Assembly (NCBI GenBank): GCA_027490155.1
Contig: JAIXYP010000005.1
Coordinates: forward strand, 124,001-188,000
DNA from: Cytophagaceae bacterium
GTDB lineage: Bacteria; Bacteroidota; Bacteroidia; Cytophagales; Flexibacteraceae
Direction: 5' to 3'
DNA: 64,000 bases
This document shows, piece by piece, positions 27,108 through 36,290 of this stretch (the stretch's first letter is position 1; each line of letters opens with the position of its first letter). The notes below the pieces were generated by a model, which was not told where the DNA came from, made no database searches, and was given only the letters and a program-made list of their open reading frames with translations. A program made the translations under genes and the position numbers.

Positions 27108-28418
27108 CTATCCTGCAATCCGGGTAATATTGGCCCCTAAGGCATTGAGCCTACCATCTATATTTTGGTACCCTCTGTCGATTTGTTCGATGTTGTCGAT
27201 AATACTAGTACCCTCGGCACTTAGGGCAGCCATCAGCAAGGCAACACCCGCTCGAATGTCTGGTGACGTCATCCGGATAGCACGTAGCTTGGTCCGGCGG
27301 TCGAGGCCAATAACGGTAGCACGGTGAGGATCACAAAGGATGATATTAGCACCCATGTCGATGAGTTTGTCTACAAAAAACAGTCGGCTCTCGAACATTT
27401 TTTGGTGTATCAGTACAGTGCCTCTAGCCTGTATTGCTGTCACCAGTACAATGCTTAGTAGGTCAGGTGTAAAGCCTGGCCATGGTGCATCACTTACGGT
27501 CAGGATGCTACCATCAATAAAGGTATCTAGCGCATAATAGTCCTGCTGGGCCACAAACAAATCATTGCCCCGTATCTCTAGATTGATACCCAAGCGTTGG
27601 AAAACGTTAGGAATTATGCCTAGGTGTTCCACACCTGCATTCTTGATCGTTATCTGGCCACCCGTCATGGCTGCCATGCCGATAAATGATCCGATCTCGA
27701 TCATGTCTGGCAGCATGGTGTGCTCTGTACCGCCAAGGTAATCCACTCCCGTAATAGTCAGGAGGTTGCTACCGATGCCTTCGATTTTGGCACCCATCCG
27801 GACCATCATCTTGCAGAGTTGTTGCAAGTATGGTTCGCAGGCGGCGTTGTATATTGTGGTAACGCCTTTGGCCATCACGGCTGCCATCACAACGTTGGCA
27901 GTTCCTGTTACTGAGGCCTCGTCCAGCAAAATGTAGGTGCCCTGAAGGTGGGACCCATCAATCTGATAGAATGCGTTTTCGGCATCGTAATTGAATTTGG
28001 CACCTAGTTTCTCGAGCCCCAAGAAGTGGGTATCCAGTCTACGTCGGCCAATTTTATCCCCGCCTGGTTTCGGAATCCGTGCTCGGCCAAACCTTGCCAA
28101 TAGAGGGCCAAGTACCATAACTGATCCTCTTAGCTTGGCCGCATCTTGAGCAAATGCTTGACTCTCGAGGTAATCCATGTTGACATCTTTGGCTTCGAAA
28201 CGGTAGCTACCTGTGCCGAGTTTATCTACTATAACACCAAATGACCTAAGGAGGTCAATCAGCTTGTTGACGTCAACAATATCGGGGATGTTATTGATGG
28301 TAACGGCCTCTGGGGTCAGCAGGACGGCACACAAGATTTGCAGGGCTTCGTTTTTGGCTCCTTGAGGCGTGATCTCCCCATTGAGGCGATTGCCACCTAC
28401 GACTTTGAATGAATTCAC
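27108..28418 (-). CDS. murA: UDP-GlcNAc 1-carboxyvinyltransferase, Cys-to-Asp active site
   Basis: First committed step of peptidoglycan synthesis: transfers enolpyruvate from PEP to UDP-N-acetylglucosamine. The 436-residue protein has the inside-out alpha/beta repeats of the EPSP synthase family, with NRLNGEITPQGAKNEAL at the N-terminus (catalytic Lys and Asn). The active-site loop reads PKPGGDKIGRRRLDTHF: the residue at position 121, a cysteine in most MurA proteins, is aspartate (codon at 28056-28058). The same change in Mycobacterium and Chlamydia MurA keeps activity and prevents fosfomycin attachment. It lies downstream of a DUF4290 gene on the same strand across a 152-bp spacer containing a 20-bp palindrome. 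Confidence 0.96.
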   Translation of the reverse strand: MNSFKVVGGNRLNGEITPQGAKNEALQILCAVLLTPEAVTINNIPDIVDVNKLIDLLRSFGVIVDKLGTGSYRFEAKDVNMDYLESQAFAQDAAKLRGSVMVLGPLLARFGRARIPKPGGDKIGRRRLDTHFLGLEKLGAKFNYDAENAFYQIDGSHLQGTYILLDEASVTGTANVVMAAVMAKGVTTIYNAACEPYLQQLCKMMVRMGAKIEGIGSNLLTITGVDYLGGTEHTMLPDMIEIGSFIGMAAMTGGQITIKNAGVEHLGIIPNVFQRLGINLEIRGNDLFVAQQDYYALDTFIDGSILTVSDAPWPGFTPDLLSIVLVTAIQARGTVLIHQKMFESRLFFVDKLIDMGANIILCDPHRATVIGLDRRTKLRAIRMTSPDIRAGVALLMAALSAEGTSIIDNIEQIDRGYQNIDGRLNALGANITRIAG

Positions 28419-28512
28419 GAGCGATGAGTTTCGGTTCGGTTAACGATCAGATTGTTCGGCGAAGTTGGGCCTCGTGCTGGTGTATGGCAGGGTCCCTAAT
28501 GCAAGAAGGACG

Positions 28513-28532
28513 TCCAGTCCCATGGGACTGGA
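28513..28532. repeat. perfect 20-bp palindrome between DUF4290 gene and murA
   Basis: The bases at 28513-28532 are identical to their reverse complement, with centre at CATG (half-site TCCAGTCCCA). No T-run follows on either side, so it is not a canonical terminator. It could be an operator for a dimeric regulator or an RNA hairpin between two genes of one operon. Confidence 0.6.
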
Positions 28533-28570
28533 TCTAGTAAAGAACTTGTTGTCATACTGGCCAAAAATGG

Positions 28571-29317
28571 CTAGTATTTACGTTTCCGCTTATTGTATTT
28601 GTGCCCACCTCCAGTGTTGGCTTGGCCTTGTTGGTGTGCACCTTGTCCCGCATGTTGGCCTGGTTGGCTCTGTTGGCGTTTTTTGAATCGCGAGCGGGCA
28701 TCATCCATTGGCTGTGGTTTCCAGTTGTTGGTCATCGTAACTCCGTCAAACAGACCTTCGTTACGCACCTCTTCTATCGAGATACTCAGCTTGCCATTAG
28801 ACATCTGCTCGATTTGCTTGATGATGATTTCGTCTTCGGCGTTGTCGCGGTTCCAGGTGCTGTAGAAATTTTTCATCAGCCGGCAAATGAAGACTACGGC
28901 TTGTTTGCGTTCGGCAGGGTCCTCTAGCTTGATTGCCTCAGCAACCATAAGGTCCAGGTTTTGGCCATAGTGCCTAAACCTAACCTCACTTTTATGATAG
29001 GCCAAACGGGCTGGCTTTTTCTCTAGGATCGCAATCTCCGGTATCGGGTAGGGGCCATCAACATCTAGCTGCAAACCACTGATTAGGTGCATATGGTCCC
29101 AAAACTTCTGTAGATCCTCTTCGGTATCATGCAGAACGTTTGGGTTGAGTTTGCGCACCATCGCAATAAGGGTACCACACAACCGATTGCGGGTTTCGCG
29201 GTCCTCTTGCTTGACGATGTAGCGGACTAAATTTTCGACATTACGGCCATATTCCTTGAACTGGATATCTGGCTTTTCGTTGTAATACTCAAAAGACTGC
29301 CGAGCAGGTACGGCCAT
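28571..29317 (-). CDS. DUF4290 family protein
   Basis: A 248-residue soluble protein of a family found in Bacteroidota and of unknown function. The conserved part covers residues about 5-190 and is largely helical, with motifs such as FKEYGRNVENLVRYI and, later, VRFRHYGQNLDLMVAEAI. The last 45 residues are a low-complexity, Gln/Gly/Lys-rich basic tail (HAGQGAHQQGQANTGGGHK, KRKRKY), likely disordered and possibly able to bind nucleic acid. It precedes murA on the same strand, an arrangement I recall from other Bacteroidota, so a cell-envelope link is plausible but unproven. ATG at 29317 begins the family N-terminus. Confidence 0.85.
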   Translation of the reverse strand: MAVPARQSFEYYNEKPDIQFKEYGRNVENLVRYIVKQEDRETRNRLCGTLIAMVRKLNPNVLHDTEEDLQKFWDHMHLISGLQLDVDGPYPIPEIAILEKKPARLAYHKSEVRFRHYGQNLDLMVAEAIKLEDPAERKQAVVFICRLMKNFYSTWNRDNAEDEIIIKQIEQMSNGKLSISIEEVRNEGLFDGVTMTNNWKPQPMDDARSRFKKRQQSQPGQHAGQGAHQQGQANTGGGHKYNKRKRKY

Positions 29318-29597
29318 GTATAGAAAGATTTAAGCTTCAAATATCGGTTTTTTTTGCGGCTTTGCCATTGTCTATCTGGTAGCTGACCAGCATTTGGTCC
29401 AAAAAAAGCATCGATTTAGGCCCTAATATTTTCTTGGTTGTGGATATGAGGTGGCTGACATCAAATCAAACTCACCGAAATTCGGATACCATACCTTGTG
29501 CTACCCTTGTGCATGAGGGTATCTTGCAGCTATTTCTTGCAAAACCAAACTGCAGCATACCCATAAGTGACGTCCTTACCAATCACACCCCTTTGAA

Positions 29598-30722
29598 ATG
29601 GAAACTCAAACTGAAAACAACTTGCTAACCCTGACTTTTGAAGCCGTTGCAAATGCCTTAGCTCAAGTGGCACCTCCTTCCCTAGCCGAAAGTTATGACA
29701 ACGTAGGCCTTTTGGTTGGTGAGGCTAGTAAAATTGTCACAGAGGTGATGACCTGTCTGGACGTAACCGAAGAGGTGGTGGATGAAGCCATTTTGACCAA
29801 ATGTAATCTGATCGTGAGCCACCACCCGCTTATCTTCAAGGGGTTGAAACGGCTTAACGGTAGCAATGCTACCGAACGTACGCTCCTTAAAGCCATCCGA
29901 CATAATATCGGCATCATTGCCTGCCACACCAATCTAGACAACACGATTGATGGCGTTAGTATTCAGTTGGCGCATAGGCTAGGCATACAGTACCCCAAGG
30001 TGTTGCTGCCAATGAGCGGTCAATTAGGGCAAATGGCGATTTTTGTACCTAATGGATCCGTCGAGGCTGTTTTGGCTGCAGCCTTTGAAGCCGGTGCCGG
30101 CCACGTCGGACTATATGACCAATGTGCTTTTCGGGTGAATGGCGTAGGATCCTACAGGCCACTTGCAGGTAGTAACCCAGTGGATGGACAGATCAATCAG
30201 TTTAGCATCGGACCTGAGACCAAAGTGGAGTTTATCTACCCCAACTACCTTCAATATGCCATTTTAAGGTCCGTTAAGTCGGTTCACCCTTACGAGGAGG
30301 TAGCCTATAATGCCTTTTCTATGACCAACAAATGGGAACAAGTAGGAGCAGGAGCAATTGGTTTGCTACCAGAGCCTATGGCCTTGGTTGACTTTCTGGA
30401 TCATGTCAAATCTCAGTTGGGCATTACTCACCTCAAATATACAGACCTCGACAGGCAAGTGCAACGTATAGCCGTAGGTGGTGGGACTTGCAGTTTCCTT
30501 ATCGACCCTTCCAAACGGGCGGGGGCGGACGTATTGGTAACCGCGGACATCAAATACCATGAGTGGTTTGAGGCTGATGGACAGATCGCGATTGTGGATA
30601 TTGGCCACTATGAGAGCGAAATCCATACGATCGAGCAGTTGGCAAGCCTACTTAGTGAAAAATTTCCTAATATTGCGGTCCGTTTGACAACCGTCATTAC
30701 CAACCCGGTTAAACACCACTAG
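29598..30722 (+). CDS. Nif3-like dinuclear metal-centre protein with CutA1-like insert
   Basis: Member of the Nif3/YqfO/YbgI family, which forms hexameric rings with a two-metal site; sometimes annotated as a GTP cyclohydrolase I type 2 homologue, but its reaction is not established. Metal ligands are seen in IVSHHPLIFKG (about residue 77), ACHTNLDN (about residue 113) and near the C-terminus in DIGHYESE. Between the two halves, residues about 145-260, is the CutA1-like insert (MAIFVPNGSVEAVLAA, then SVHPYEEVAYNAF). The 374-residue length matches the insert-containing subfamily. The next gene begins on the base after its stop, so both are translationally linked. Confidence 0.92.
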   Translation: METQTENNLLTLTFEAVANALAQVAPPSLAESYDNVGLLVGEASKIVTEVMTCLDVTEEVVDEAILTKCNLIVSHHPLIFKGLKRLNGSNATERTLLKAIRHNIGIIACHTNLDNTIDGVSIQLAHRLGIQYPKVLLPMSGQLGQMAIFVPNGSVEAVLAAAFEAGAGHVGLYDQCAFRVNGVGSYRPLAGSNPVDGQINQFSIGPETKVEFIYPNYLQYAILRSVKSVHPYEEVAYNAFSMTNKWEQVGAGAIGLLPEPMALVDFLDHVKSQLGITHLKYTDLDRQVQRIAVGGGTCSFLIDPSKRAGADVLVTADIKYHEWFEADGQIAIVDIGHYESEIHTIEQLASLLSEKFPNIAVRLTTVITNPVKHH

Positions 30723-31472
30723 ATGGAAAATTCTGTAGCCCAGAACCTTGAATTCCTGACTCAACTGCAAGCAATTGACTCGCAGATAGATAGCATCATG
30801 AAGATCCGGGGCGACTTGCCTAACGAAGTTCGTGACCTAGAAGACGAGATCATGGGTATCGAGACCCGTATCTCAAAATTTGAGCAAGAAGCTGGCACCC
30901 TTAAGGACGAGATTGGCCGACTTAAACTATCCATTAAGGACAGTGATAAGCTGATCAAGAAGTACCAAGAGCAACAAGGCAACGTCAAGAACAACCGCGA
31001 GTTCGAGGCAATTGCCAAAGAAATCGAATCTCAAGAGCTTGACATCCAGCTCTATGAGAAGAAAATCAAGGAAGCCAATGTCAAGATCGAAGCTAAAAAT
31101 GTCGAGATCGAAGCCATCAAACTGACCTTAGGAGACCGCAAAAAAGATCTTCAGGTCAAGAAGTCTGACCTTGAAACCATCATAGGCGAAAGCCAAGAAG
31201 AGGAGTCTAAATTGGTCATCATTCGCGAAGAGGCGATGAAGAAGGTGGATGAGCGCCTTTTGTTTAGCTACTCGCGTCTGCGTGGCAATTATGCCAATGG
31301 CCTCTCTGTTGTATCCGTTAAGCGTGGTGCTTGTGGAGGTTGTTTCAATATGGTCCCACCCCAACGTCAAGCTGACATTCGGGATCGTAAAAAGATTATC
31401 GTCTGCGAACATTGCGGACGGATCTTGGCCAATGTCGAAACCACTGAGTTCGATACTTTCAAACTGAAGTAA
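30723..31472 (+). CDS. coiled-coil protein with C4 zinc ribbon
   Basis: A 249-residue protein of the DUF164 / zf-RING_7 family. Residues about 15-180 form a long charged coiled coil (DEIGRLKLSIKDSDKLIKKY is typical), ending in a C4 zinc ribbon: CGGC followed 20-odd residues later by CEHCGR. Such proteins are thought to bind nucleic acid or act as adaptors; function is unknown. The ATG directly abuts the Nif3 stop, and Nif3 plus zinc-ribbon gene pairs are widespread in bacteria, which suggests a shared role. No signal peptide or membrane segment. Confidence 0.9.
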   Translation: MENSVAQNLEFLTQLQAIDSQIDSIMKIRGDLPNEVRDLEDEIMGIETRISKFEQEAGTLKDEIGRLKLSIKDSDKLIKKYQEQQGNVKNNREFEAIAKEIESQELDIQLYEKKIKEANVKIEAKNVEIEAIKLTLGDRKKDLQVKKSDLETIIGESQEEESKLVIIREEAMKKVDERLLFSYSRLRGNYANGLSVVSVKRGACGGCFNMVPPQRQADIRDRKKIIVCEHCGRILANVETTEFDTFKLK

Positions 31473-31597
31473 TCAGCATTGATTGTGGTCCTGGCCTGTT
31501 ACCTGTACGCCACCAAGCGTATCCAGTAAGACAGAACCTGACACAACACCTGTCATCATGAGCGTTATGTCATGAAGCAGGCAAGACCCTGAACGAT

Positions 31598-33121
31598 ATG
31601 TATATCAAATCTACCCTCATTGCGGCCATACTAAGGCTCTCAATGAGGGTATTTTTATTGGTCATATTAGGGTGGCTTTACGTTCCGTTGCAGGCTTCGG
31701 CGACTTTGAGCTGGACACCGAACCTCCAGCACGCATACGACAGCCTGCTTGCCCTAAAGCTGGCTCGGGGTCGTGAGCTGATCGACTTAGAGCGGCAAAC
31801 CAATCCTAACAACCATTTGGTAGAGTATCTAGAAGACTATGCAGACTTCATCACCCTACTCATTACCGAAAACCGAAGCGAGTACAAGGTCTTGGAGAGA
31901 CGCGAAGCAGCACGGCTCAAAATTCTAGAGTCTGAGCCGACTAATTCGCCATGGCAACGTTTCGCAAGGTCGGAGGTTCTTTTGCATTGGGCCCTGCTCC
32001 GGATTAAGTTTGACAAGAGTGCGATGAGTGCCTTTTTTAGCATCCGGACGAGTTACAAGTTATTGCAAGCCAACGTCAAGGCCTATCCTGAGTTTATCCC
32101 CAATGGCAAAACGTTGGGCATGATGCAGGTCATTATCGGCACGACACCTAGTGGCTACAAATGGTTGCTAGGATTGCTCGGCTTTTCGGCAACTGTTCCT
32201 CAAGGGATGGCCAATCTATTGTTGGCTTCCTCTGTCAGCTCTCCCCAGAGTTTGGAGGCGAACTTGTTTAGAGCTAACTGCTTTACCTATGTGCTTAAGC
32301 AACCAGCGGTTGGCACAGCTATCCTAGACAGCCTTTACCAATCCAAACCACAACATTTGGTGCTCGGCTTTTTCCTCAGCGCAGCCCTAATTAAGGATGG
32401 GCAATCAGATAGTGCATTTTCGATCTTGAAGGCCTTGCCCAAAAGTTATCCTTATATGCCAATGTTCCTGATCAGCTACCAGATGGGAAATATACTGATG
32501 TACCAAGGTAGGTTCGGCGAGGCGATAAGGTATTACCATCACTTCCTGACTTACTATCAAGGCGAAAGCAACATTGCGGACAGCTGGTACAAAATGTACC
32601 TTGCTGCGACGCTCTTGGGCCAAAAAGAGCGTGCCAATAACTACCGCAGCAAGTGTCTTAGCGTTGATGAACTGGTGACTGAAGCCGACAAAAATGCCCA
32701 TAGCCAACTCAAGAAACAACAAGTGCTTGAGCCTAGCCTGATGACAGCAAGGCTCTATAACGATGGTGGATATCATCAGCAAGCCCTAAACTACCTTAAG
32801 CCCATAGGACTAGATGCATATACCACTCCAGAGTATAAAGCAGAGTATCAGTATCGGTTGGGACGAATCTACACAGGCCTTCGGCAGGAGGACTCTGCTG
32901 CGTATTATTACGGTCAGTCGCTAGACCTATCAGGCCAATCCTCCTTCCCCTTCACGGCAAAGGCGGCCCTTGAGCTAGGCTACTACTACAGTAAAAAGCA
33001 AGACTGGGTTCGTGCCAAACAATACCTAGAGCGCGCCATTAACGTCCCAAGCCATGCCTATTCAGAAGGTATTGAGCGAAATGCCAAGGCAGCACTCGCC
33101 GAAGTAGAAAAGCATCTCTAA
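31598..33121 (+). CDS. exported tetratricopeptide-repeat protein
   Basis: A 507-residue protein beginning with a hydrophobic export signal (MRVFLLVILGWLYVPLQASA, ending near residue 36) and otherwise built from helical hairpins. TPR-like repeats are clearest from residue 280 onward, for example MGNILMYQGRFGEAIRYYHH, YRLGRIYTGLRQEDSAAYYY and ALELGYYYSKKQDWVRAKQY. It would act as a protein-interaction scaffold in the periplasm or outer membrane. I do not recognise a named family. It is 125 bp downstream of the zinc-ribbon gene and 10 bp before pabB; the latter spacing suggests co-transcription, without an obvious functional link. Confidence 0.8.
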   Translation: MYIKSTLIAAILRLSMRVFLLVILGWLYVPLQASATLSWTPNLQHAYDSLLALKLARGRELIDLERQTNPNNHLVEYLEDYADFITLLITENRSEYKVLERREAARLKILESEPTNSPWQRFARSEVLLHWALLRIKFDKSAMSAFFSIRTSYKLLQANVKAYPEFIPNGKTLGMMQVIIGTTPSGYKWLLGLLGFSATVPQGMANLLLASSVSSPQSLEANLFRANCFTYVLKQPAVGTAILDSLYQSKPQHLVLGFFLSAALIKDGQSDSAFSILKALPKSYPYMPMFLISYQMGNILMYQGRFGEAIRYYHHFLTYYQGESNIADSWYKMYLAATLLGQKERANNYRSKCLSVDELVTEADKNAHSQLKKQQVLEPSLMTARLYNDGGYHQQALNYLKPIGLDAYTTPEYKAEYQYRLGRIYTGLRQEDSAAYYYGQSLDLSGQSSFPFTAKAALELGYYYSKKQDWVRAKQYLERAINVPSHAYSEGIERNAKAALAEVEKHL

Positions 33122-33131
33122 TTTAGCGGGC

Positions 33132-34466
33132 ATGAATCTGGTCCCGTTACCATTACAACCTCTCAAAGGAGCAGCTACATTATTAGCAGGTCAAACGCAG
33201 CAAGGTAACTATTGGGATGTATTGGCTTGGGCAATTGCCCATTACCCATACGTTTGGGCCAGCCATGGTGACGATCGGTTATTGGCTTGTGGCAATTTTC
33301 CCTGCCTAATCGCCTGGGCTGATCAGGCCATTAGCACCGATGATTGCGACTGGTTTACCAAGGCTAATGAGCAAGAATCAGTTCCTGATTGGTGGTTTGG
33401 TGTTCTGGGTTACGAGCAGGGCCAGTATGCGGATGCTGCCCCACCGATCAAACCAAAGTTAATCAACACGCCAAGCAATTTTGGGTTTTACCCAATTGGC
33501 CTCTGTGTTTTTGATGGAGATGATATCTACAATCCAATCGGCAAGGTTCCATCGCCATGTGCTTTTCATCAGGTTAAGGTTGAGCAAATAAAGTTAGCCC
33601 AAATTACAGACTTTGAGCCGCCCAAACCTTTAGTTACGGAGCCAGAATACTTGCTTAAGTTGGCGCAAATCAAAGCTTTGATTGCGGAAGGGCAGACCTA
33701 CGAACTCAATCTTTGCATTCCGATGATGGGCTCAGGTAAGATCAATCGACCAGCTGAGTTGTTCCGGCAGATGTTTAAGACTTCGCCAGCCCCATTTGCC
33801 ACGTTGGTCAAGGCTCAGGATCAGTATTTGTTTTCAGCTACTCCCGAGCGATTTTTGCAGAAGATTGGGCCAAACGTTTGGTCGCAACCGATAAAGGGTA
33901 CCGCACCAAGGCATTCTGATATCCGAATTGATGCAGCAATCGCTGAGATCCTTGAAACCAGCGAAAAGGAGCGAGCCGAGAATATGATGATTGTTGACTT
34001 GGTCCGAAATGACCTAGCACGACATGCCATTCCAGGTTCAGTTATGGTCGAAGAGCTAATCAAGCGGTATCAATTTCAGCATGTCCATCAGCTGATCTCT
34101 ACCATCTCAGCTAGGCCTAAGCTTGGTATCAAGATGGGGGAGGTGATACGGGCTGCATTTCCAATGGGGTCGATGACGGGTGCTCCAAAACAAAAGACGA
34201 TGGAGCTTATAACAGAACTAGAGCCTTTCCAACGAGGCTGGTTTAGCGGATCGGTATTTTATCGTACACCAGACAACGACTGGGATATGAACGTTGTGAT
34301 CCGGAGTCTTATTTATGACCAGAAAACAGGGCAATTGGTAGTATGGGCAGGTGGGGCAATCACCTGGGATGCCGACCCTGATAAGGAGTACCAAGAATGC
34401 TTGCTCAAAGCTAAAGCACTTGTCAATCTATTGGCTGATGTAGCTCAGCAAAATAGTGATGGATAA
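33132..34466 (+). CDS. pabB: aminodeoxychorismate synthase component I
   Basis: Chorismate-using enzyme that with glutamine amidotransferase PabA makes 4-amino-4-deoxychorismate for folate. The C-terminal 270 residues form the chorismate-binding domain: YELNLCIPM, LFSATPERFL, SEKERAENMMIVDLVRNDLA, GSMTGAPKQKTMELI. The motif PIKGT carries K255; this lysine marks aminodeoxychorismate synthase, whereas anthranilate synthase TrpE has PIAGT. Length 444 residues fits PabB. No pabA is adjacent, but a class IV aminotransferase that might be PabC lies at 3493. Confidence 0.9.
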   Translation: MNLVPLPLQPLKGAATLLAGQTQQGNYWDVLAWAIAHYPYVWASHGDDRLLACGNFPCLIAWADQAISTDDCDWFTKANEQESVPDWWFGVLGYEQGQYADAAPPIKPKLINTPSNFGFYPIGLCVFDGDDIYNPIGKVPSPCAFHQVKVEQIKLAQITDFEPPKPLVTEPEYLLKLAQIKALIAEGQTYELNLCIPMMGSGKINRPAELFRQMFKTSPAPFATLVKAQDQYLFSATPERFLQKIGPNVWSQPIKGTAPRHSDIRIDAAIAEILETSEKERAENMMIVDLVRNDLARHAIPGSVMVEELIKRYQFQHVHQLISTISARPKLGIKMGEVIRAAFPMGSMTGAPKQKTMELITELEPFQRGWFSGSVFYRTPDNDWDMNVVIRSLIYDQKTGQLVVWAGGAITWDADPDKEYQECLLKAKALVNLLADVAQQNSDG

Positions 34467-34554
34467 AACCGTAGTTGGTGCTATTTTTGGCCAACTATAG
34501 CGCCAAGCTTCCATAACGTTCCGGAAGGGCCTACTAACACATACACCAACGCAG

Positions 34555-36222
34555 ATGTCAATCAGCACAACGAACCAAGCGCTTTTGCAAGAGGCAACTA
34601 GCGCTCTTTTTAGCCGTCAGTTTTACGCCCCTTTTCCAGAGCATCCGTCGCCTAAAACTTACGGCGAAACCGCAGATGCAGATGGGCAAGCTGCCTACGC
34701 AGCCCAGCTTGGAAAACCCTTTTGTGGCCTAAATGCTGGTATTGGTGCGTCATGGGTAGGTCATGAGCTAAGTCCCTATATTCAATCCCCCCTCGGTATT
34801 ACCTATCCTGCCTTATCGGTAGATACATACATAGAACAAGCTAAAGCAGCATCCCAAATCTGGGCCAACCTTAGTGCCGATGATCGTGCGGATATCCTGA
34901 TCGAGAGCCTAATGGCTGTCCGTGATCGCTTTTTCGAAATAGCCTATGCCACAATGCACACCACTGGCCAAGGTTATATGATGGCCTTCCAGGCAAGCGG
35001 CCCACATGCGGCCGACCGTGCCCTCGAGGCAATCGCAATGGCGCATCATGAGCTAACCCGCTTTACCACTGAGACAATTTGGGATAAGCCAATGGGTAAA
35101 ACCAATATCACGCTACGCAAATGGTGGAAAGCAGTCCCTAAAGGTATCAATGTGGTGGTTGGTTGCGCTACATTCCCGACTTGGAACACTGTGCCAGGTA
35201 TGTACGCCGGTCTAATGACTGGTAACCCAGTGATTATCAAACCACATCCATCTGCTATCCTGCCTATTGCCATAGTGGTAGCTGAGTTGCAGAAAGTCTT
35301 GGCTAGTCGTGGGCTTGATGTCAATATTTGCCAGCTAGCCCCTGATACCCTCCAAGATCCGATCACCAAAGAGTTGGTGCAGCATCCTGCTGTCAAACTC
35401 ATAGACTATACTGGTGGCACCCAATTCGGTAACTGGATCGAGGCCCTGCCTGGCAAAATTACCTTTACCGAAAAGGCTGGCATCAACTCTGTCGTTCTTG
35501 AAAGTGTTGATGATATCGACGCTGTGGTCCAGAACCTTGCCTTTAGTGTTTGCCTCTATAGCGGCCAGATGTGTACCGCTCCTCAAAACTTCTTTGTGCC
35601 TGCTTCAGGAATCAAAACCCCTACTGGCCAAGTTACGCCAGCAGAATTTGCCCAAAAATTATCAGCTGGTATCACCGCCTTGGTCGATAATCCGAAGGCA
35701 GGCCCATTTGTGCTGGGTGCAATCCAGAACCCAGCCACCTTGATGCGTGTTAGCCAAGTTGATCAGCTGCCTGACGTAGAGGTGATTCTTGCCAGCCGTG
35801 TCGTATCAAATCCGCAATTTGCTGAGGCACGCACCGCTAGCCCAACTGTCTTGCTAACCGACATTGACAACGAAAAGGTCTATGGCGCAGAGCTATTCGG
35901 CCCTATTGCCTTTGTGATTAGCTGTCCCGATGCAGAAACAGCCCTAAGTAAAACAGCAAGCCTGATCGAGGGACATGGTGCCATTAGCTGCGGCGTTTAC
36001 AGCACAGATGTTCAGATTCGTAACCAAGCCGCCGAGCTAATCGCAAGCGTCGGTGCGCCAGTTTCGTTTAACCTCACAGGGGGGATCTACCTCAATCAGC
36101 ACGCTTCCTTCAGTGATTTCCATGTTACTGGCGGGAACCCAGCCGGAAATGCAAGCTTTACCAACCCGTCATTCGTTCTCCAACGCTTTACTTTGGTTGG
36201 TCTTCGGGAGCCTGTTCAATAG
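34555..36222 (+). CDS. paaN: phenylacetate degradation aldehyde dehydrogenase PaaN
   Basis: Aldehyde dehydrogenase-fold enzyme of the PaaN family, linked to ring opening and aldehyde oxidation in aerobic phenylacetyl-CoA degradation. Of its 555 residues, the N-terminal 100 (FYAPFPEHPSPKTYGE, GASWVGHELSPY) are characteristic of PaaN rather than general ALDHs. The catalytic domain shows the cofactor loop FPTWNTVPGMYAGLMTGNP, the glycine motif DYTGGTQFG and the catalytic C340 in SGQMCTAPQNF. It lacks the hydratase domain of PaaZ. The gene is followed 68 bp later by tryptophan 2,3-dioxygenase. The rest of the paa operon is not in the window apart from a PaaH-like gene at 23333. Confidence 0.9.
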   Translation: MSISTTNQALLQEATSALFSRQFYAPFPEHPSPKTYGETADADGQAAYAAQLGKPFCGLNAGIGASWVGHELSPYIQSPLGITYPALSVDTYIEQAKAASQIWANLSADDRADILIESLMAVRDRFFEIAYATMHTTGQGYMMAFQASGPHAADRALEAIAMAHHELTRFTTETIWDKPMGKTNITLRKWWKAVPKGINVVVGCATFPTWNTVPGMYAGLMTGNPVIIKPHPSAILPIAIVVAELQKVLASRGLDVNICQLAPDTLQDPITKELVQHPAVKLIDYTGGTQFGNWIEALPGKITFTEKAGINSVVLESVDDIDAVVQNLAFSVCLYSGQMCTAPQNFFVPASGIKTPTGQVTPAEFAQKLSAGITALVDNPKAGPFVLGAIQNPATLMRVSQVDQLPDVEVILASRVVSNPQFAEARTASPTVLLTDIDNEKVYGAELFGPIAFVISCPDAETALSKTASLIEGHGAISCGVYSTDVQIRNQAAELIASVGAPVSFNLTGGIYLNQHASFSDFHVTGGNPAGNASFTNPSFVLQRFTLVGLREPVQ

Positions 36223-36290
36223 CATACGACGGTTTTAGATTTCTTTCTTGCAATTACCTACCTCGTCCTTTTTACTCAGGATTACCCTCA

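Noticed and set aside
29434-29628. 64-residue frame upstream of the Nif3 gene
   Set aside because: It overlaps the Nif3 start in another frame and has no conserved look; Nif3 begins correctly at 29598.
33132-34466. Anthranilate synthase TrpE
   Set aside because: The motif PIKGT with lysine is that of aminodeoxychorismate synthase; TrpE has alanine at this position, and no trp genes are near.
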